This document shows positions 34,680 through 43,361 of a stretch of DNA of 64,000 nt, piece by piece. The stretch is taken from NCBI RefSeq assembly GCF_036231965.1, contig NZ_CP109499.1:3286001-3350000 (forward strand), in the 5' to 3' direction. Made by a program: the position numbers and the translations under genes. The stretch comes from Streptomyces sp. NBC_01428 (lineage in GTDB: Bacteria > Actinomycetota > Actinomycetes > Streptomycetales > Streptomycetaceae). A model generated the notes under the pieces. It did not search any database and had not been told where the DNA came from. It was given only the letters and a program-made list of their open reading frames with translations. Numbering within the stretch: position 1 is the first letter of the stretch; each line of letters starts with the position of its first letter.

Positions 34680-35959
34680 GCCCCCGGCTGCGGCTGCCGG
34701 ACTGGACGGCCACGCTGACGTGGAAGGCGGCCGCGTTCATCGCGGTGATGTGCTGCGGGCTCGCCGCCCTGCTCGGTGTCCTCGTGCACGTGTCCGTGAC
34801 CGACCAGACCGTGGGCGAGGCACGGAACCGCGCGCTCGACCGGCTCACGGACGTCACGGCGGCCTACGAGGCCGGCGACCGGCTGCCACCGGGCGCCGCC
34901 GTGGACCCGCCCGGGCTGCCGGCGCGGCTGCGTGAGCTGGCGGTCGCGGGCCGGCGCGGCTCGATGGTCGGCGAGCACGACACGCACCCGACGATGTGGG
35001 CCGCCGGGCCCGCCGACGGCGGCCGGGCGCTGGCCGTGCAGTACGACTACGCCCAGGGCGCGCACACCATCGACGCCCTGGACCGGGCGATCGTGTGGTC
35101 GTCGGCGCTGGCGATCGGGGCGACCTTGCTGGTCGGCGCGTTCGCGGTGACGCGGGTGACGCGGCGGCTGCACGCGACGGCCCGGGTGGCACGGCGGATC
35201 AGCGCGGGCGACCTGGACGCGCGGGTCGACGACCGGCGGGCGCAGAATCCGCGGCGGGCGCAGGACGAGGTGGCGGCGGTGGCGGGCGCGCTCGACACGA
35301 TGGCGTCGTCGTTGCAGCGCAAGCTGCTGAGCGAGCAGCGGTTCACCGCGGACGTGGCGCACGAGTTGCGGACGCCGCTGACCGGGCTGCACGCGGCGGC
35401 CGAGCTGCTGCCGCCGGGGCGGCCGACGGAGCTGGTGCTCGACCGGGTGGCGACGCTGCGCACCCTCACCGAGGACCTTTTGGAGATCTCGCGGCTCGAC
35501 GCCCGCAGGGAGCGTCTGGAGCTGGACTCGGAGCCGCTCGTCCCGCTGGCCGAGCGGGTCGTGCGGGCGTCGGGGACGGACACCGAGGTGCGCGTGGTGC
35601 GGGCGACGCGGGTGGAGACGGACCGGCGGCGGCTGGAGCGGGTGCTGGGGAATCTGGTGGCGAACGCGCACAAGCACGGCGCGGGGCCGGTGGTGCTGAC
35701 GGTCGACGGGCCGGTCGTGACGGTCCGGGATCACGGCGAGGGCTATCCGGGCTACCTCGTGGAGCACGGGCCGCAGCGTTTCCGTACCGAGGGCGGCGCG
35801 ACGGGTCACGGGCTCGGGCTGACCATCGCGCTCGGCCAGGCGGAGGTCCTGGGGGCGCGTCTGGAGTTCGCGAACGCGCCGGACGGGGGTGCGGTGGCGA
35901 CGCTGACGCTCCCTCAGGACGGGCAGGGAGAGCCCGGCGTCCCCGATGGCGGAGTGTGA
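34676..35959 (+). CDS. Membrane sensor histidine kinase
   Basis: 427 residues. Transmembrane segments at about 17-40 and 138-158 enclose an extracellular loop of about 100 residues. HAMP (about 160-215), HisKA with H229 in DVAHELRTPL, and HATPase_c with NLVANAHKHG and the GEGYPG and GHGLGLTIA boxes follow. The start overlaps the lipoprotein stop. No response regulator is next to it, which is unusual, so its partner must lie elsewhere. Confidence 0.92.
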   Translation: MSPRLRLPDWTATLTWKAAAFIAVMCCGLAALLGVLVHVSVTDQTVGEARNRALDRLTDVTAAYEAGDRLPPGAAVDPPGLPARLRELAVAGRRGSMVGEHDTHPTMWAAGPADGGRALAVQYDYAQGAHTIDALDRAIVWSSALAIGATLLVGAFAVTRVTRRLHATARVARRISAGDLDARVDDRRAQNPRRAQDEVAAVAGALDTMASSLQRKLLSEQRFTADVAHELRTPLTGLHAAAELLPPGRPTELVLDRVATLRTLTEDLLEISRLDARRERLELDSEPLVPLAERVVRASGTDTEVRVVRATRVETDRRRLERVLGNLVANAHKHGAGPVVLTVDGPVVTVRDHGEGYPGYLVEHGPQRFRTEGGATGHGLGLTIALGQAEVLGARLEFANAPDGGAVATLTLPQDGQGEPGVPDGGV

Positions 35960-36030
35960 CCTGCGGCCCCCGGCTCCCCCTCCTAATGTGGCGATTAGTC
36001 AGCTTCGCCCCCTTTCTGGAGGAGCACCCC

Positions 36031-36543
36031 ATGTCCCTGCGGTCCACGCACACCCGAATCGCCATAGCTCTCGCCGCCGGCAGCATGGTCGCGCTCACGG
36101 CGGCCGGCCCCGCCCTCGCCGACGGAGAGGGCGGCTTCGCGAACAACAGCAACAGCAACAGCAGTGGCACCGGCAGCCACGAGTGGACCAACAACAGTGA
36201 GGGTGCCGGTGCCGGCAACGGCGACGGCCGCGAGTCGAACAACGGCGGTGGCGGCGGTGGCCGCGAGACCGCCAACGGGCGCGGTGACGGCCGTCAGGAC
36301 AACCCGCGCCAGTACAAGGGCCGGATCACCGCGCGCGGCGGTCTCGCCCTGCGCAGCGCGCCCAACCGCGGCAGTCAGCTGATCCGGGTCGCACGGCAGG
36401 GCGAGATCGTCTCGATCTACTGCAAGACCCCGGGCCAGAAGGTCGACGGCAACCCGCTCTGGTACCTCCTCACCGACGGCACCTGGGCCTGGGGCGCCGC
36501 CCGCTACATCGACAACATCGGTGCGGCACCTCGCTGGTGCTGA
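36031..36543 (+). CDS. Secreted SH3-like protein
   Basis: 170 residues with GGAGGAG seven bases before the ATG. A signal peptide ending ALA (about 31) precedes an Asn/Gly/Ser-rich linker (35-95, with NSNSNSSGTGS and a run of Gly) and an SH3b-like domain (about 96-170): GRITARGGLALRSAPNRGS and IVSIYCKTPGQKVDGN, then WYLLTDGTWAWGAARYI. Such domains bind peptidoglycan. Two Cys in the mature part could pair. Confidence 0.8.
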   Translation: MSLRSTHTRIAIALAAGSMVALTAAGPALADGEGGFANNSNSNSSGTGSHEWTNNSEGAGAGNGDGRESNNGGGGGGRETANGRGDGRQDNPRQYKGRITARGGLALRSAPNRGSQLIRVARQGEIVSIYCKTPGQKVDGNPLWYLLTDGTWAWGAARYIDNIGAAPRWC

Positions 36544-36631
36544 CGGCCCGGCACCCGCACAGGTGAACCGGAACGGCCGGTTTGTCAGTTCATAACGGGA
36601 CATCAGGTCGGCCACTTGCTACGTTCCGGAC

Positions 36632-38008
36632 ATGACCCAGCCCGGAATGTCCGGAACGGCCGTGGCGGTGGAACCGGCCCCTCCCGCTGTACGCCTGCCC
36701 AGGCGCCGTGGCGTCGAGTTCACCCTCATCGTCCTCGCGGTCCTGCTCAGCGTGTACGGATACTGCGCTGTCGGTCTCGCCAAGAACGGCACCGTCCCGC
36801 CCGGCGCCGCCGGTTACGGCGCCGGGCTCGGTGTGCTCGCGCTCCTCGCCCATGTGACCGTGCGGCTGCGGGCCCCGTACGCCGATCCGCTGCTGCTGCC
36901 CATCGGCGTCCTCCTCAACGGCCTGGGCCTGGTGCTGATCTACCGGCTGGACCTGGAGACCCCGGACGACCAGGCGGCGCCGATCCAGCTCGTCTGGTCG
37001 ACGCTCGGTGTCACGTTCTTCATCGTGGCCGTGTTCTTTCTGCGCGATCACCGGGTCCTGCAGCGCTACACCTACGTCTCGGTGGTCAGCGCGCTCGCCC
37101 TGCTCGTCCTGCCTATCTTCTTCCCGGCGGTGAACGGCGCCCGCATCTGGATCCGGATCGCCGGGTTCTCCATCCAGCCGGGCGAGTTCGCGAAGGTGCT
37201 GCTCGCGGTGTTCTTCGCCGGCTACCTCGCCGCCAACCGCAACGCGCTCGCGTACAGCGGCCGGCAGATCTGGCGGTTCCGGCGGCTTCAGCTGCCCACC
37301 GGCCGGGTGCTCGGCCCGATCGTGGCGATCTGGCTGCTGAGCGTGGTGGTACTGATCCTGGAGCGGGACCTCGGGACCTCGCTGCTGTTCTTCGGCCTGT
37401 TCGTGATCATGCTGTACGTCGCCACCGGCCGGACCGGCTGGATCGCGGTCGGGCTCCTGCTGGCCTCCGTGGGCGCGGTGGCGGTCGGCCGGCTGGAGCC
37501 GCACGTGCACAGCCGGGTGGAGGACTGGCTGGACCCCTTCGCCTCGATCACCGCGGGCGACGGCCCCAACCAGCTGGCCCAGTCCCTGTTCGCGTTCGCC
37601 TCCGGCGGGCTGCTCGGCACCGGCCTCGGGCTCGGGCACTCGATCCTCATCGGCTTCGCCGCCAAGTCCGACTTCATCCTCGCGACCGCGGGCGAGGAGA
37701 CGGGGCTGGTCGGCCTGTCCGCGATCTTCCTGCTCTACGCGCTCCTCGTGGAACGCGGCTACCGCGCCGGACTGTCGGTGCGCGATCCCTTCGGACGGCT
37801 CCTCGCCATCGGGCTCGCCTCGATCGTGGCCCTCCAGGTCTTCGTGATCGCGGGCGGGGTGACCGGCCTGATCCCGCTGACCGGCATGGCGATGCCCTTC
37901 CTGGCCCAGGGCGGCTCCTCGGTCGTCACCAACTGGATCATCGTGGCGCTGCTGATCCGGATCAGCGACAGCGCCCGCGGTCAGTACGACGGGACGGAGA
38001 CACCATGA
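36632..38008 (+). CDS. SEDS-family peptidoglycan polymerase (RodA/FtsW-like)
   Basis: 458 residues with about ten to twelve membrane segments. The SEDS hallmarks are present: NGARIWIRIAGFSIQPGEFAK near 168-188, AIWLLSVVVLILERDLGTS near 230-250 and GDGPNQLAQSLFAFASGGLL near 309-328. These polymerise glycan strands from lipid II together with a class B penicillin-binding protein. The next gene is exactly that and overlaps it by four bases. Confidence 0.93.
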   Translation: MTQPGMSGTAVAVEPAPPAVRLPRRRGVEFTLIVLAVLLSVYGYCAVGLAKNGTVPPGAAGYGAGLGVLALLAHVTVRLRAPYADPLLLPIGVLLNGLGLVLIYRLDLETPDDQAAPIQLVWSTLGVTFFIVAVFFLRDHRVLQRYTYVSVVSALALLVLPIFFPAVNGARIWIRIAGFSIQPGEFAKVLLAVFFAGYLAANRNALAYSGRQIWRFRRLQLPTGRVLGPIVAIWLLSVVVLILERDLGTSLLFFGLFVIMLYVATGRTGWIAVGLLLASVGAVAVGRLEPHVHSRVEDWLDPFASITAGDGPNQLAQSLFAFASGGLLGTGLGLGHSILIGFAAKSDFILATAGEETGLVGLSAIFLLYALLVERGYRAGLSVRDPFGRLLAIGLASIVALQVFVIAGGVTGLIPLTGMAMPFLAQGGSSVVTNWIIVALLIRISDSARGQYDGTETP

Positions 38009-39480
38009 CGAAGTACATCCGGCGGGCCGTCGGGCTGTGCGCCGTGCTGCTGGTGGCGCTGCTGGTCAACGCCGCCCGCGTCCAGGTCGTCCAGGCCCCG
38101 TCGTACGACGGCAACCCGGCCAACCGCCGTCAGGCGATCGCCCGTTACGGCCAGCCGCGCGGCGACATCGTCGTCGACGGCAGGACGGTCACCGGCTCCA
38201 AGGACACCGGCGAGCAGCTCCGCTACGAACGCACCTACCGGGACGGCCCGTTGTTCGCGCCGGTCACCGGGTTCGCCTCCCAGGTGTACGGGACGACGCT
38301 GCTGGAGGGCACGGAGGACGGCGTGCTGTCCGGCGCCGACCCGATGCTCGACCCGTTCCCGCTGTGGAACGACTTCACGCGGGCCCGGAACCCGGGCGGC
38401 AAGGTGGTCACCACCCTCAACGGGGCGGCGCAGCGGGCGGCGTTCGAGGGGCTCGGTGCGCGCCGGGGCGCGGTCGCGGCGATCGAGCCGTCCACCGGCC
38501 GGATCCTGGCACTGGTCTCGACCCCGTCGTACGACCCCGGGGTGCTGTCCGGGACGGGGCCGGCGGTCTCGAAGGCGTGGGCGCGGCTGAACGCGGAGGA
38601 CGACAGGCCGATGCTCAACCGGGCCATTCGGCAGACGTATCCGCCGGGGTCGACGTTCAAGGTGGTGACCGCGGCGGCGGCGCTGGACGCAGGGGTGGTG
38701 GACGACGTGGACGCGCCGAGCGACTCACCGAACCCGTACCGGCTGCCCGGGACGACGACGCGGCTGACGAACGAGATCGAGGGCTGCGAGGACGCGTCGC
38801 TGCGGTACGCGTTCACCTGGTCGTGCAACACGGTGTTCGCCAAGCTGGGGGTGGATGTCGGGCTCGACACGATGACGCACACGGCGGCGGACTTCGGCTT
38901 CAACGACCGCAAGCTGCGCATCCCCTTCGCGGTGGCGCCGAGCAATTTCGATCTGCGGCTGGACAAGGCGCAGTTGGCGCTGTCGTCGATCGGCCAGTTC
39001 GACACCCGGGCGACCCCGCTCCAGATGGCGATGATCTCGGCGGCCGTCGCGGGGGACGGCACGGTCCGCAGGCCGTACCTGGTGGAGCGGACGACCCGGC
39101 GTGGCGGCGGCACCCTGGGCACGACGGGCCCGCGGACCCTCCATCAGGCGATGAGCGCGTCGACCGCGCAGCAGATGCGCGCGTTGATGACCGACGTGGT
39201 GGAGGAGGGCACGGGGAAGGTGGCGGCCCTGCCCGGTGCCACCGTCGGCGGCAAGACCGGCACCGCGCAGCACGGCGTCGGCAACGCGGGAACCCCGTAC
39301 GCGTGGTTCATCTCCTGGGCCCGGCCCGACGACTCGATGGAGCCGGCGGTGGCGGTGGCGGTCGTCGTCGAGGACGCGGCGGCGAACCGCGGGGACATCA
39401 GCGGCGGTGGGTTCGCGGGTCCGATCGCCCGGTCGGTGATGGAGGCGGTGCTGGACACGCGGGACCGCGGGGACCGGTGA
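38005..39480 (+). CDS. Class B penicillin-binding protein (transpeptidase)
   Basis: 491 residues with a signal-anchor helix at about 8-28. The three penicillin-binding motifs are intact: S-x-x-K (S216-TFK219), SCN (273-275) and KTG (417-419). It cross-links peptidoglycan as partner of the SEDS protein encoded just upstream (ATGA overlap). The length and lack of PASTA domains fit the PbpA class of actinobacteria. Confidence 0.93.
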   Translation: MTKYIRRAVGLCAVLLVALLVNAARVQVVQAPSYDGNPANRRQAIARYGQPRGDIVVDGRTVTGSKDTGEQLRYERTYRDGPLFAPVTGFASQVYGTTLLEGTEDGVLSGADPMLDPFPLWNDFTRARNPGGKVVTTLNGAAQRAAFEGLGARRGAVAAIEPSTGRILALVSTPSYDPGVLSGTGPAVSKAWARLNAEDDRPMLNRAIRQTYPPGSTFKVVTAAAALDAGVVDDVDAPSDSPNPYRLPGTTTRLTNEIEGCEDASLRYAFTWSCNTVFAKLGVDVGLDTMTHTAADFGFNDRKLRIPFAVAPSNFDLRLDKAQLALSSIGQFDTRATPLQMAMISAAVAGDGTVRRPYLVERTTRRGGGTLGTTGPRTLHQAMSASTAQQMRALMTDVVEEGTGKVAALPGATVGGKTGTAQHGVGNAGTPYAWFISWARPDDSMEPAVAVAVVVEDAAANRGDISGGGFAGPIARSVMEAVLDTRDRGDR

Positions 39481-39595
39481 ACCGGGGCCGGCGGGGACCG
39501 GTGAACCGGGGCGCGGCTCCGACGGGGCGCCCCCTGCTCTCTCGTCCTGTGAGACGTGGGTGTGACAGCCCTTCGGGGCGGCCTACCGTTCGCCC

Positions 39596-40069
39596 ATGAC
39601 CTTGCCGACAGACGCGCACGAACTCGCCCAAGTGAACATAGCCCGTCTCAAAGCCCCGCTGGACTCACCGCAGTTGAAGGACTTCGTCGACGGTCTCGAC
39701 CCGGTGAACGCCGTCGCGGACGCGGCCGACGGTTTCGTGTGGCGGTTGCAGAGCGACTCCGGGAACGCGACCGACGTTCCCGTGCTCGGGGACGACCGGT
39801 TGATCATCAACCTGTCCGTCTGGCGCGACCCGGATGCCCTGACGGCGTTCATGTACCGGGGGCGGCACCGCGAACTGCTGTCCCGTCGGCACGACTGGTT
39901 CGAGCGGGTCGCGGAGGCGATGACCACGCTGTGGTGGGTTCCGGCAGGGCACCGACCGACGGTCCAGGAGGCCGAGTCGCGCCTGCTGCACCTGCGGGAA
40001 CACGGTCCCACACAGCACGCGTTCACGCTGCGGACGTCCTTCCCGCCGGTGGCCCCGACCGGGGTCTAG
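39596..40069 (+). CDS. DUF3291-family protein
   Basis: 157 residues. LAQVNIARLKAPLDSPQLKD at the start and LSVWRDPDALTAFMYRGRHRE near 80-100 are DUF3291 signatures, a dimeric alpha/beta-barrel related to antibiotic-biosynthesis monooxygenases. Function is not established. Its stop overlaps by four bases the stop of the convergent hydrolase gene. Confidence 0.75.
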   Translation: MTLPTDAHELAQVNIARLKAPLDSPQLKDFVDGLDPVNAVADAADGFVWRLQSDSGNATDVPVLGDDRLIINLSVWRDPDALTAFMYRGRHRELLSRRHDWFERVAEAMTTLWWVPAGHRPTVQEAESRLLHLREHGPTQHAFTLRTSFPPVAPTGV

Positions 40070-40977
40070 AGACCCCCGGGCACGAGTTCCCTGCGGCGCA
40101 GCCAGTCGTCGGAGACGTCGTCGACACCGGTGCGGGCGCCCACGACGCCGCCGGTGATGGCGCAGGTGGTGTCGACGTCGCCGAAGCCCTCGGCGGTGCT
40201 CCACAGGGCCTCGGTCAGGTCGGTGGCGTGCCGGGCGGCGCACCAGAGGGCGAAGGGGACGGTGTCGTCGGCGCGGATCCGCTGACCGTTGCCGAGGATG
40301 TCGGAGGCCTTCCAGGGCGGGGTGCCGAACGGGAGCGCGGCCGCCTTCTCGACACCGTCGCGTACGGCGCTCGGCGGGGTCGCGGCGGCGACGGCGCCCA
40401 GGTCGAGGCGGCCGGTCGCGGACAGTGCCGCCGCGGTGGCGACCGCGACCGCGCCCGCGACGCCCTCCGGGTGGGCGTGCGTCACCTCGGCGGACAGCGC
40501 GGCCTGTTCGGCGACGGCCGGCAGGCTGGTGTGGAACCAGGCTCCCAGCGGGGCGACCCGCATGGCCGCGCCGTTGCCGAGGCTGCCCTCGCCGCCGAAC
40601 AGGGCGCGCGCCAGCTCCGGCCAGCGGTGCGGCTCCCGGAGCAGCCGGGGCAGCAGCTCGTGCATGCCGTAGCCGTAGCCGCGGGCGGGGTCCGCGTCGT
40701 AGCCGAGGGCGAAGGCGTGGGCCAGTTCCGCCTGGCGGATCTCGCCGTGTTCGTCGAGGACGCGCAGGATGCCGAGTGCCATGGCGGTGTCGTCGGTCCA
40801 GTGCCAGGTGTGTTCCTCGGGCGTGCGCCGGGCGCGGATCTCCTCGTACGCCTGGAGGCGGTCCCGGAAGAGGGGGAACCAGCGCTCGCCGAAGGCGTCG
40901 CCGAGCGCCAGGCCGTCGAGGCTGCGGCGGGCTGCTCGGCGGTCGGCGCTGCGGTCGGCGGGGATCGGCGGGGTCAT
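40066..40977 (-). CDS. ADP-ribosylglycohydrolase-like protein
   Basis: 303 residues, all helical. GLALGDAFGERWF near 20-32 and HWTDDTAMALGI near 59-70 carry the metal-binding Asp pair, and DVDTTCAITGGVVGARTG near 269-286 holds the second Asp set, as in DraG/ARH enzymes that remove ADP-ribose from proteins. Targets cannot be predicted; no ADP-ribosyltransferase gene is nearby. Confidence 0.88.
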   Translation of the reverse strand: MTPPIPADRSADRRAARRSLDGLALGDAFGERWFPLFRDRLQAYEEIRARRTPEEHTWHWTDDTAMALGILRVLDEHGEIRQAELAHAFALGYDADPARGYGYGMHELLPRLLREPHRWPELARALFGGEGSLGNGAAMRVAPLGAWFHTSLPAVAEQAALSAEVTHAHPEGVAGAVAVATAAALSATGRLDLGAVAAATPPSAVRDGVEKAAALPFGTPPWKASDILGNGQRIRADDTVPFALWCAARHATDLTEALWSTAEGFGDVDTTCAITGGVVGARTGVDDVSDDWLRRRELVPGGL

Positions 40978-41089
40978 GGGGTGATGATGCCGGGCCCGAC
41001 GGCCGGTTGCGCAGTGGTTTTCGCGCGTCGGGAGTGTCGCGTCGCGGACGGTCGCGTACCGGTTGCGCCAACTAGTCCGGCCCAGGGGA

Positions 41090-41121
41090 TTGACGAGCTT
41101 GCTGACAAGCAGTCTCATAAG
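41090..41121 (+). promoter_or_regulatory. Candidate promoter and operator of the diiron oxygenase gene
   Basis: TTGACG at 41090 is followed by the inverted repeat GCTTG-CTGA-CAAGC (41097-41110) and CATAAG near 41116, about 53 bases before the ATG. The spacing of 20 is long for a -35/-10 pair. The repeat is a plausible site for the TetR-type regulator encoded downstream. Confidence 0.4.
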
Positions 41122-41173
41122 TTGTGACCGCCGGTAACCCCCGCTGATCCCGTACGACGAGGTGGAAACAGTC

Positions 41174-42103
41174 ATGACGACGGTGACCGAAGCCGAGGTG
41201 CTCCGTGACGCGCTCGGTCTGCTCAAGGACCGGGAGCAGGTGGCCGAGCGCCTCCTCGACTCATCCGCCAAGCACTCCTTCGACCCCGACAAGGAGCTCG
41301 ACTGGGACGCGCCCTTCGAGGAGGGCAAGTGGTTCTGGCCGCCCGAGCTGGTGTCGCTGTACGACACCCCGATGTGGCACCGGATGAGCGAGGAGCAGCG
41401 GATCGCGCTGTCCCAGCACGAGGCGGCCGCGCTGGCCTCGCTGGGCATCTGGTTCGAGCTCATCCTGATGCAGCTGCTGGTGCGGCACATCTACGACAAG
41501 GCGGCGACGAGCGCGCACGTGCGCTACGCGCTGACCGAGATCGAGGACGAGTGCCGGCACTCGAAGATGTTCGCCCGTCTGATCACCCGCGGCGGCACCC
41601 CGCACTACCCGGTGAGCCGGGCGCACCTCAACCTCGGGCGGCTCTTCAAGACCATCTCGACGACGCCGGGTTCGTTCACGGCGACGCTGCTCGGCGAGGA
41701 GATCCTCGACTGGATGCAGCGGCTGACGTTCCCGGACGAGCGGGTGCAGACCCTGGTCCGCGGCGTCACGCGCATCCACGTCGTGGAGGAGGCCCGGCAC
41801 GTCCGCTACGCCCGTGAGGAGTTGCGGCGGCAGATGGTCACGGCGCCGCGCTGGTCCCAGGAGTTCACCCGCGTCACCTCGGGCGAGTTCGCCCGCGTCT
41901 TCTCGGTGGCCTTCATCAACCCCGACGTGTACACGAACGTCGGCCTCGACCAGCGCGAGGCGATGGCCCAGGTCAAGGCGAGCGGACACCGGCGCGAGGT
42001 GATGCAGACCGGCGCCAAGCGCCTGACGGACTTCCTGGACGACATCGGGGTGCTGCGCGGAGCGGGACGGCGGCTGTGGAAGTCGTCGGGCCTGCTGGCC
42101 TGA
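41174..42103 (+). CDS. AurF-like diiron oxygenase
   Basis: 309 residues from an ATG preceded by GAGGTGG. The ferritin-like metal ligands are visible: IEDECRHSKMFAR near 121-133 and HVVEEARHVRYAREE near 202-216. This matches the p-aminobenzoate N-oxygenase (AurF, PF11583) group, which oxidises amines or other small molecules with a di-iron centre. No biosynthetic cluster surrounds it. The TetR gene that follows probably controls it. Confidence 0.85.
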   Translation: MTTVTEAEVLRDALGLLKDREQVAERLLDSSAKHSFDPDKELDWDAPFEEGKWFWPPELVSLYDTPMWHRMSEEQRIALSQHEAAALASLGIWFELILMQLLVRHIYDKAATSAHVRYALTEIEDECRHSKMFARLITRGGTPHYPVSRAHLNLGRLFKTISTTPGSFTATLLGEEILDWMQRLTFPDERVQTLVRGVTRIHVVEEARHVRYAREELRRQMVTAPRWSQEFTRVTSGEFARVFSVAFINPDVYTNVGLDQREAMAQVKASGHRREVMQTGAKRLTDFLDDIGVLRGAGRRLWKSSGLLA

Positions 42104-42195
42104 GCGCCGTGACGGCGGGTCCGTCCCCCGGGTCGGTCCCGCCGGTCACCCTCCGTTGTGGGGGAGTTGTGTACGGGCCGGTTACGCTGCCCGAC

Positions 42196-42921
42196 ATGAC
42201 CTCGCAGGCCTCCACCCCCGCCTACCGCCGTCTCAGCGTCGAGGAACGGCGCAGCCAGCTCCTCGAAGCCGCGCTCTCGCTGTTCGCCCAGCGGGTGCCC
42301 GAGGAGGTCTCGCTGGACGACGTGGCGGAGGCGGCCGGGGTGTCCCGGCCGCTGGTGTACCGGTACTTCCCGGGCGGCAAGCAGCAGTTGTACGAGGCCG
42401 CCCTGCGCTCCGCGGCGGACGAGCTGGAGCAGTGCTTCGCGGAACCCCCCGAGGGGCCGCTCACCGAGCGCCTCTCGCACGCCCTGGACCGCTACCTCGC
42501 CTTCGTGGACCAGCACGACGCCGGGTTCAGCGCCCTGCTCCAGGGCGGCAGCGTCATCGAGACCTCACGGACGACGGCCATCGTCGACGGGGTCCGGCGG
42601 GCCGCGGCGGACCACATCCTCGACCACCTCGCGGTGCAGGACCCCGGGCCCCGGCTGCGGATGACCGTACGGATGTGGATCACGGCGGTGGAGGCCGCCT
42701 CGCTGGTCTGGCTCGACGAGGGCAAGGAACCGCCGCTGGACGAGTTGCGGGACTGGCTCGTCGAGCAGTTCGTGGCCGTGCTCACGGCGAGCGCCGGGCG
42801 CGACGCGCAGACCGCCGCGGTGGTCCGGGCCTCGCTCGCGATGGAGCGTCCGGACGGCATCGCGGGGACGCTGGTGCGCCGGGTGCTGCCCGTTGTCGGG
42901 GACGCGGCCCACCTGCTGTGA
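42196..42921 (+). CDS. TetR-family regulator
   Basis: 241 residues. The helix-turn-helix is VSLDDVAEAAGVSRPLVYRY near 36-55, followed by the FPGGKQQLYEAAL helix; the C-terminal ligand-binding domain is helical. It lies 92 bases after the diiron oxygenase gene on the same strand and likely represses it. Confidence 0.9.
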   Translation: MTSQASTPAYRRLSVEERRSQLLEAALSLFAQRVPEEVSLDDVAEAAGVSRPLVYRYFPGGKQQLYEAALRSAADELEQCFAEPPEGPLTERLSHALDRYLAFVDQHDAGFSALLQGGSVIETSRTTAIVDGVRRAAADHILDHLAVQDPGPRLRMTVRMWITAVEAASLVWLDEGKEPPLDELRDWLVEQFVAVLTASAGRDAQTAAVVRASLAMERPDGIAGTLVRRVLPVVGDAAHLL

Positions 42922-42931
42922 CACTGGTCCG

Positions 42932-43252
42932 GTGAAGAGCGAAGACACCCCCTTTTCCGGCGGCCCGCTGGACGGCCGCGTGCTGCCCGTGCTGCTCGGG
43001 ATCACCGGCCACCCGCCCAAGACGTACCGCGTCCCGGTGCCCGCCGCTGACGGCGGCCCGCCCACCGTGCTCGTGTACCGGCGCGTCCAGGCGGCGACGA
43101 GTCGGCGGCTCGGCCTCCACAAGGGGTGGACGTACGAGTACGACCCCGAGGACGACGGGTCGGGCCCCCGGTTCGCGTGGCCCTGGTCCGCGCGCAGGCA
43201 CAAGGGCGGCGGCACGGGCGACGCCACGCCGGGCGGCAACGCCGACGAGTGA
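42932..43252 (+). CDS. Small hypothetical protein
   Basis: 106 residues from a GTG ten bases after the TetR stop. The sequence has GPLDGRVLPVLLG, TYRVPVPAADGG and KGWTYEYDPEDD, suggesting a small beta-rich soluble protein; the tail is Gly/Lys-rich. No family recognised. Close spacing suggests co-transcription with the TetR gene. Confidence 0.6.
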   Translation: MKSEDTPFSGGPLDGRVLPVLLGITGHPPKTYRVPVPAADGGPPTVLVYRRVQAATSRRLGLHKGWTYEYDPEDDGSGPRFAWPWSARRHKGGGTGDATPGGNADE

Positions 43253-43361
43253 CCTTCTTGGGCCGAAGCGGCCACCCGGCGCGCGCCCGGGATGCGGCGG
43301 CTCGATCCTGCCGGTGCGAGACGGGTGGTCGACGGGCCACCCCGGCACCGGAGGTGATGGC

